Shown piece after piece: positions 54,805 to 64,000 of a DNA stretch of 64,000 nucleotides. The DNA comes from Chirona hameri. Lineage: Eukaryota > Arthropoda > Thecostraca > Balanomorpha > Balanidae. The position numbers were made by a program, and so were the translations under genes. The stretch is from the NCBI GenBank assembly GCA_036785665.1, contig JAXIVJ010005995.1, positions 1 through 64,000 on the forward strand, given 5' to 3'. The notes below the pieces were generated by a model, which was given only the letters and a program-made list of their open reading frames with translations, was not told where the DNA came from and did no database searches. Position 1 is the first letter of the stretch. Each line of letters begins with the position of its first letter.

Positions 54805-57800
54805 GGTCATACGGGGTCACATACAATGTCAGCAAACATACGGACACATACACTGCCGGTCATATACGGACACACACACCGCCGGTCACATACGGACACA
54901 TACACCGCCGGTCACATACGGACACATACACTGCCGGTCATATACGGACACATACACCGCCGGTCACCCACTGACACATACACTGCCGGTCACCCACTGA
55001 CACATACACTGCCGGTCACATACGGACACATACACTGCCGGTCACCCACTGACACATACACCGCCGGTCACCCACTGACACATACACTGCCGGTCACCCA
55101 CTGACACATACACTGCCGGTCATATACGGACACATACACCGCCGGTCACCCACTGACACATACACTGCCGGTCACCCACTGACACATACACTGCCGGTCA
55201 CATACGGACACATACACCGCCGGTCACCCACTGACACATACACTGCCGGTCATATACGGACACATACACCGCCGGTCACCCACTGACACATACACTGCCG
55301 GTCACCCACTGACACATACACTGCCGGTCACATACGGACACATACACCGCCGGTCACCCACTGACACATACACTGTCGGTCACCCACTGACACATACACT
55401 GCGGTCACATACTGACACATACACTGCCGGTCACCCACTGACACATACACTGCCGGTCACATACTGACACATACACTGCCAGTCATATACTGACACATAC
55501 ACTGCCGGTCGCATACGGACACATACACTGCCGGTCACCCACTGACACATACACCGCCGGTCACATACGGACACATACACTGCCGGTCATATACGGACAC
55601 ATACACCGCCGGTCACATACACTGCCGGTCATATACGGACACATACCCCGCCGGTCACCCACTGACACATACACTGCCGGTCACCCACTGACACATACAC
55701 TGCCGGTCATATACGGACACATACACTGCCGGTCACCCACTGACACATACACTGCCGGTCACATACGGACACATACACTGCCGGTCACATACGGACACAT
55801 ACACTGCCGGTCACATACGGACACATACACTGCCGGCCACCCACTGACACATACACTGCCGGTCATATACGGACACATACACTGCCGGTCACCCACTGAC
55901 ACATACACTGCCGGTCACATACTGACACATACACTGCCGGTCATATACGGACACATACACTGCCGGTCACCCCCTGCCACATACACCGCCGGTCACATAC
56001 ACCGCCGGTCACATACGGACACATACACTGCCGGTCACCCACTGACACATACACTGCCCGTCACCCACTGACACATACACCGCCGGTCATATACGGACAC
56101 ATACACTGCCGGTCATATACGGACACATACACTGCCGGTCATATACGGACACATACACTGCTGGTCATATACGGACACATACACTGCCGGTCACATACGG
56201 ACACATACACTGCCGGTCACATACGGACACATACACTGCCGGTCACATACGGACACATACACTGCCGGTCACCCACTGACACATACACCTCCGGTCATAT
56301 ACGGACACATACACTGCCCGTCACCCACTGACACATACACTGCCCGTCACCCACTGACACATACACTGCCCGTCACCCACTGACACATACACTGCCCGTC
56401 ATATACGGACACATACACTGCCGGTCATATACGGACACATACACTGCCGGTCACATACGGACACATACACTGCCGGTCACATACGGACACATACACTGCC
56501 GGTCATATACGGACACATACACTGCCGGTCACCCACTGACACATACACTGCCCGTCACATACGGACACATACATCGCCGGTCACATACACTGCCGGTTAC
56601 ATACGGACACATACACTGCCGGTCATATACGGACACATACACTGCCGGTCACCCACTGACACATACACTGCCGGTCACCCACTGAAACATACACTGCCGG
56701 TGACATACGGACACATACACTGCCGGTCACATACGGACACATACACTGCCGGTCACATACGGACACATACACCGCCGGTCACCCACTGACACATACACCT
56801 CCGGTCACATACGGACACATACACTGCCGGTCATATACGGACACATACACTGCCGGTCACCCACTGACACATACACTGCCCGTCACATACGGACACATAC
56901 ACCGCCGGTCATATACGGACACATACACTGCCGGTCACATACGGACACATACACTGCCGGTCATATACGGACACATACACTGCCCGTCACCCACTGACAC
57001 ATACACTGCCGGTCACATGCTGACACATACACTGCCGGTCACCCACTGACACATACACTGCCGGTCACCCACTGACACATACACCGCCGGTCACATACGG
57101 ACACATACACCGCCGGTCACATACGGACACATACACTGCCGGTCACCCACTGACACATACACTGCCCGTCACATACTGACACATACACTGCCCGTCACAT
57201 ACTGACACATACACTGCCGGTCATATACGGACACATACACTGCCGGTCACATACGGACACATACACTGCCGGTCACATACGGACACATACAGCCGGTCAT
57301 ATAGGGACACATACACCGCCGGTCACCCACTGACACATACACCGCCGGTCATATACGGACACATACACTGCCGGTCATATACGGACACATACACTGCCGG
57401 TCACCCACTGACACATACACTGCCGGTCACATACGGACACATACACCGCCGGTCACATACGGACACATACACTGCCGGTCACCCACTGACACATACACTG
57501 CCGGTCGCATACGGACACATACACTGCCGGTCACCCACTGACACATACACTGCCGGTCACCCACTGACACATACACTGCCGGTCACATACGGACACATAC
57601 ACCGCCGGTCACATACGGACACATACACTGCCGGTCACCCACTGACACATACACTGCCGGTCACCCACTGACACATACACTGCCGGTCACATACGGACAC
57701 ATACACCGCCGGTCACATACGGACACATACACTGCCGGTCACCCACTGATACATACACTGCCGGTCACATACGGACACATACACCGTCGGTCATACGCGG

Positions 57801-58660
57801 GGACACGGACAGGTACATTCTGCCGAGACACACACTGCCGGTCACTACACACGCGGACACACGCACACACACACACACACACACACTGCCGGTCACTACA
57901 CACGCGGACACATACACTGCCGGTCACTACACACGCGGACACATACACTGCCGGTCACTACACACGCGGACACATACACTGCCGGTCACTACACACGCGG
58001 ACACACGCACACACACACACACACACACACTGCCGGTCACTACACACGCGGACACATACACTGCCGGTCACTACACACGCGGACACATACACTGCCGGTC
58101 ACTACACACGCGGACACATACACTGCCCGTCACTACACACGCGGACACATACTGCCCGTCACTACACACGCGGACACATACTGCCGGTCACTACACACGC
58201 AGACACATACACTGCCGGTCACTACACACGCGAACACACACACACACACACTGCCGGTCACTACACACGCGGACACACGCACACACACACACACACACAC
58301 ACTGCCGGTCACTACACACGCGGACACATACACTGCCCGTCACTACACACGCGGACACATACACTGCCCGTCACTACACACGCGGACACATACTCTGCCG
58401 GTCACTACACACGCGGACACACACTGCCGGTCACTACACACGCAGACACATACACTGCCGGTCACTACACACGCGAACACATACACTGCCGGTCACTACG
58501 CACGCGGACACATACACTGCCCGTCACTACACACGCGGACACATACACTGCCCGTCACTACACACGCGGACACATACACTGCCCGTCACCACACACGCGG
58601 ACACATACACTGCCGATCACTACGCACGCGGACACATACACTGCCGGTCACAGCCTGACA
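54805..58660 (-). repeat. 26-bp minisatellite upstream of PISD exon 1
   Basis: About 150 copies of a 26-bp unit, CACATACACTGCCGGTCACA plus TACGGA. Three monomer types mix: CACATACGGA, CATATACGGA and CACCCACTGA. From about 57810 the unit changes to one with CACTACACACGCGGACA and (CA)n insertions. The array starts about 22 bp from the putative exon 1 acceptor. Confidence 0.95.
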
Positions 58661-59129
58661 CACAGACACGCCAGGCACAGCCATAGTCGCCGGTCATACG
58701 GAACAGTTCACACATTGCGAAGGCACATAGGCACATCCTTCTTGATAAGGATACTCTTGTTGAACAAATGGGCGCTTGGTGTAGTTTGCGTTTGATTTTA
58801 GTCTGGTTTAATGAACATACTGTTCTTAGAACGAAAATCGCAACTACACACCTGGGGAAAGTGAACGTAAATTAATGATATCTTAGCGCAAACTTAGCCC
58901 CAATTGGTATGGCTTAGACCTAAAATTAGAGCTAAAGCGAAGTAGAGACGTTCCTATAACAAGCGATGAGCAGTTAAGCCTTGTTGACCTTCGAAAAGTG
59001 CACCGCTTTGGGGCCGGCGAGTATATACCCTCGTAAGCCCTGCTTTCAGCATCAAAGGTCACGCAGACAGCACAACTGTAACAAGTCTGCTAGCAACAGG
59101 TAGCTTGATCAATATCCCCGGTCGTAACG
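58661..59129. other. Non-coding, no recognised feature
   Basis: Unique DNA upstream of the PISD coding region. It may contain the PISD promoter or 5' exon, but I found no convincing signal. Confidence 0.4.
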
Positions 59130-59519
59130 ATACACATTGTCACATTGTCCGCGTCTTTTTGTCAAACGATCCCAGGTATCCCAGAGGGAAACGAGAGCTG
59201 TAGCCGCGGGAGAGCTGCAGCTGGAAAGATGTCGCCTGTCAGCCACGCAGAGAAGCTTCGCATATAGGGCCGCGCGTGCGTGGAATTCTCTCCCAGCTAA
59301 CATTACCGAGGTGCGGAGTCGCGGGGCGTTCCTGCGTGCCATTTGTCAGCCAACATGAATTACAATCGGATGTCCGTGTTGTTTTTCACATGCATCGTGA
59401 CCGTGACCGTTCCCATAGTGTATGAGTAAATGTCTGTCACCCTTACCTACAATGTACAGGGTTCATAATACCCACTACGTGGACGAATCCTTAATAAACG
59501 AAACGAAACGAAACGAAAC
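59130..59519 (+). mobile_element. LINE 3' end fragment with ACGAA tail
   Basis: The plus frame 59137-59358 reads YRAARAWNSLPANITEVRSR, the C-terminal tail typical of jockey/CR1/L2-group reverse transcriptases. It is followed by a short UTR and ends in tandem ACGAA repeats (59495-59518), a typical LINE tail. The 5' part is missing. Confidence 0.75.
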
Positions 59520-59805
59520 ACAGCACCAGCCAGGCACCTGAGCCACCACGTTAAAACAGCCTCAATGCTGATGATGTCATATGTTATATTTGGTGACGTC
59601 ATACTGCCGGGGTAGCTCGCAGTTGATCAGGCCCGCCTTTTCGCAAGAACTGGCTCTAATTCTGAACAGAAAGAACCTAAGTTTTCAACCACAAAGGTCA
59701 ACTATTTGATAGTCTTTGGTAAGTTGGTATTCGAACTTTGAAATAGTCAAAGAGGTCATTGGAATGTGCAAGTCAATTATGATGGCTTATGCCTTCGCTA
59801 ATAAC

Positions 59806-60714
<909 letters not shown>

Positions 60715-60832
60715 CATCCCATTCCATCCCATTTCCGTCCCGTTTCCATCCCGTTTCCGTCCCGTTCCCGTCCCGTTTCCGTCCTGTTTCCGTCCCGTTT
60801 CCGTCCCGTTTCCGTCCCGGTTCTGTCCCGTT
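60715..60832. repeat. CCCGTTTCCGT minisatellite
   Basis: Ten or more copies of a 10-11 bp unit CCGTTTCCGTC with a few substitutions. Confidence 0.9.
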
Positions 60833-61002
60833 TACAGCAAACAACCGTTCCTGTTTCCGTTCTGCCCATTCCCGCCCTGCTTCACACCGTTTCTCATTTG
60901 TTTCCATTTTTATGATGATGGTGATTTAAGGTTTTAAAGATATTTCGACAGCGTGGTCATTTCACGCCCGCCGTTTCCATTTCATCCCCGTTCCAAACCC
61001 GT

Positions 61003-61232
61003 TCCACATTCATCGTCGTTCCGATACCCGTTCCACATTCGTCGTCGTTCCGATACCCGTTCCACATTCATCGTCGTTCCGATACCCGTTCCACATTCAT
61101 CGTCGTTCCGATACCCGTTCCTTTCATCGTCGTTCCGATACCCGTTCCATTCATCGTCGTTCCGATACCCGTTCCACATTCATCGTCGTTCCGATACCCG
61201 TTCCATTCATCGTCGTTCCGACACCCGTTCCA
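61003..61232. repeat. 30-bp CATCGTCGTTCCGATACCCG minisatellite
   Basis: About eight copies. Full units carry TTCCACATT before the core; shorter units have lost part of it. Confidence 0.9.
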
Positions 61233-61482
61233 TTACGTTCCCGTCAGGTTCTTGCATTCTGAAGTTTTGTTTTCGCTGGCCGTTGAGTTGGAAAATATCG
61301 GACAGCACCAGGGCACTAGAACTTTTTCAGCACCAACTCGCCATTAGTATGGTGATATAACTTTTAACTGAATCACTATCGAGCTATTCCTAATTCAAAA
61401 TCGATCACGTCAAGCCAACAGACAAAGCCAAATTGAGCCGTACTACTGAGGCTTCGAGTTTGCAACCAGTAAGACGCCTTAA

Positions 61483-64000
61483 CCCTATTAGTGGCCGGGG
61501 GGGGGGGGCAGATTCTGCCCACCCCTCAAGTTTTTTCGCGGATATCTCCGGAACGGCTGGGAGCAGGCAATGCAATTTTGGGACTTTTCCTACAATTGAT
61601 TTCCGCAGATGGAGTCCAAATTTTGCGTTCTTAACCCGCGAGTTACTGGGGGGGGGGGGCTATTTTTTGCCCCCCCCCCCTCCCGTTATTTTGCAATAAC
61701 TCCTAAACGAACACCGGTATCGTCACCAAACTTGCAGTACCTTCTCTCACATCAATTCGACACATGTTCGCAAAAGGAAAAATATAAGGCTATGATAGGT
61801 CAACCGGGAATGACGTCAGAGTGACGTCATGTTCTTCGGTTTTTGTTGCAAAATAATGGTTTGCGGAAAACGCTGTAAAATGTACGATGTTTAAGATAAA
61901 CTAAATTGTTTTAAATCAAATTACTGACAATAGACCGGGCTATCAAACTGCTATCTCGGATTTTTGAGTTTTTTTTAATTCAAATTTTGAGAAATCCAAA
62001 TACATTTTTTTTAAACAAAATTTTCAAGAAAAAATCAGAATTATCCAAAAACCGGAATATATGTGATCGAGACGTATGCGGTGAATTTGTGTACCAAATT
62101 TAAAGTCGATATCTTTACACATGACCGAGTTATGACCTTTAAATGTCAAAAATCGACCACTTTACTATGCATAAAAAAACGCATTTCCATTTTTGCTTTT
62201 TACTTCTATTTATATGGAACAAACAATGTTCTAAGGTCATTTTTCGCGTTCTAGACGAAAAACAAACCCATAAACATGTGTTACAACGCCTAATGACCGT
62301 AATCTGCAGTTTGACCTCGTGACCTCGGATGACCTTGACCTGACCCAAGGTCATACACATCTTAGAAAGGTACTTAGAAGTGTCAGACACACGAATCATA
62401 CCGATTTATCGATAGCTTATGCGTTTAATATCGCAATTTTGCGCGACAATTCCATCCATCGAGACCTTTTGACAGTCAAACACCTTGTACTTGACCTGAC
62501 CTGTGACGTCATCGGTGACCCCGAGGTCAACAATATTATGTTTCCCTCGATAAATTTCCCAGGGCTATCGAATGCCGTTTGAATTTTTACATTCGGTCCA
62601 GTAGTTCCGGAGATCAGAGGGGGGGGGGGGGCAAAAAATAACCCCCCCCCCCACCAGTAAGTCGCGTTATGAAATATACCCCAGTAACTCGCGGGTTGAC
62701 ATTACCAGAGGCGGTTCCAGGGCCAGGTTTTCGGAGGGGTTTCGGCAACATTTGGCGATAATACGGAGATGCGATTTTCACGGCTTCTTCCTAACTGCCT
62801 CAAGTATGAAGGAGTTACATAGGTTTACGGTGATTGAATGAAGTGCAAATTAGTTGATGTTAATGAACTATAATAAATATTGCACGGCAGAGGCGGCTTC
62901 AGGGACTTGAAAAGGGGAGGTTTCCAGGAAGTATGAAACGCTTGGCTGGCAGTCAATAGAGCGATGTAAGGGACATTTATAGTTATGAAGATGCAAAAGA
63001 TAGTTTCTCCTTCCATTATTTGCATAATTTATTACATATATAGTTGCAGGGGCGTGTTCAGGCACAGGAAAAGGGGGGTGACTAGCATGGTGATGACGAT
63101 ATGCCAGCGATTGTGGCGCAACAGACAGTTAGTTTATAATGATATATGCACATATGAGGCAAGGAGAGGGAATGGACTCATTTTTTCAGAGGCGCGCTCA
63201 GAAATGGAAGAAAGGGGGTCATATTATTGCAAGGAAACTAAGATGCATGGGCCTACAATGCCATAACATATTGCAGTTTTTGGATGAAACACGCACCAGT
63301 GGGTACTCTACGAACGATTATAGCATATTAGGCGACTCCGGGTAGGGTAAAAAGGGGGGTAACAAATGTAAATTGAAGTTGCAAGTGAAATAGTCACTGT
63401 TGACTAGTTAATATTGTAATAGCGGAAAATATACCTATCAAAAGGACTTGTGCCTCCCCAGTTTGGATCCTGGATACACCTATGATGAAGTACACCATGT
63501 AAAAAGGAACTATCTATGGTCATTAACTTATTTATATTGTTTGGTAGCAACTTGCCTTAGGTCATTTTGTTATCTATTTGGCCTCCCTTGTTCACTAACC
63601 TGGCACCGCCTATGGATACAAATATGCTTTATAACTGTTGTGTCTGATGTCACAATAACGCACAATTTCATTTATCAAAAAAACAAAAAAATATTACGCA
63701 TTTACTTCACCCCCATATTGAGTGACCTGCAAACGACTATGATTTTTGAATTTTCCAAAGTCACCGTCATATATCAATCTTCAATTAAATATATATATAT
63801 CGATCTCCATTAGTTGCGTTAAAATCGGTTGATAAACATGGCAGCTGTTGGTGGATCAAATATACATCAAATTTGTTTAGTTCCCCCCCCCCCCCCCCCC
63901 TGTTGCCTCTAAAAAAAATATGATTTAAAAAAGAAAGAAATGTAGATCGTGTTAAGGGGAATCGAACGCCGTTTGATTTTTGAAAATTGGACGGGTGGAT
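61483..64000 (-). mobile_element. TTAA-flanked element, family C, interrupted copy
   Basis: TTAA at 61479-61482, then CCCTATTAGTGGCCGGGG and TATCTCCGGAACGGCTGGGA, matching the right end of the family C element at about 30500-30629 in reverse. After the insert at 61635-62695 the match continues from 62700 to the window end, equivalent to about 30472 down to 29172. The far terminus lies just beyond the window. Confidence 0.8.
61635..62695 (+). mobile_element. TTAA-flanked element, family D
   Basis: Ends CCCGCGAGTTACTGGGG and the reverse complement of CCCGCGAGTTACTGGGG. TTAA precedes (61631-61634) and TTGA follows (62696-62699). Two TGACGTCA sites lie near 61813 and 61822, and TGACCTTGACCTGACC near 62331. 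Non-coding, 1.06 kb. The related copy at 30480-30483 shows the uninterrupted TTAA target. Confidence 0.85.

Noticed and set aside
54805..58660. CRISPR-like or telomere-like array
   Set aside because: The 26-bp units are tandem without unique spacers and do not resemble TTAGGG or TTAGG telomere repeats.

Overview
The window is nuclear DNA of an animal, most likely a repeat-rich invertebrate. The evidence is a spliced gene with GT-AG introns, a CR1-type LINE with an esterase domain, a Ty3/Gypsy element, hAT elements with 8-bp target duplications, TTAA-flanked elements, TA-flanked MITEs, and very large minisatellites. The species cannot be read from the sequence. GC-rich exons sit in AT-rich introns.

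The one clear cellular gene is on the minus strand: mitochondrial phosphatidylserine decarboxylase (PISD). I could assemble seven coding exons (54782 down to 34904). All splice sites are canonical, the phases agree, and the product is about 427 residues with an Arg-rich N-terminus, a membrane segment, the conserved Asp and His motifs and the LGST self-cleavage site. Its introns hold most of the tandem repeats: a 31-bp array (35.15-36.44 kb), a 47-bp array (40.36-41.60 kb), a 10-bp array (41.73-42.21 kb), a 45-bp array (42.70-44.24 kb), and a 31-bp array (44.37-50.05 kb) that encloses about 1.9 kb of (CA)n. A 26-bp array (54.8-58.66 kb) lies upstream of the first coding exon. Five of these arrays begin at or within about 25 bp of a PISD splice site, and two visibly contain copies of that splice site.

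The rest is mobile DNA. 1-1.53 kb: GC-rich satellite. 2.62-3.88 kb: fold-back element. 3.9-7.85 kb: GC-rich, short tandem repeats and a hairpin. 7.85-13.45 kb: nested hAT elements carrying a head-to-head MITE palindrome and TTAA-type elements. 14.54-15.57 kb: another hAT. 15.79-30.63 kb: a four-level nest. A TTAA-flanked element contains a hAT (TSD CTATTTGT), which contains a CR1 LINE and a second hAT (TSD TACCTAAT); the LINE is split by a young Ty3/Gypsy element (TSD GTTC). 30.64-32.71 kb: two more TTAA elements joined end to end. 59.1-64 kb: a LINE tail, microsatellites, and a TTAA element split by another one, for which the copy at 30.48 kb preserves the empty site.

The most novel material is (1) the link between PISD splice junctions and minisatellite birth, including about 34 copies of a CACGTG palindrome, and (2) a set of related TTAA-inserting elements rich in AGGTCA and TGACGTCA motifs.
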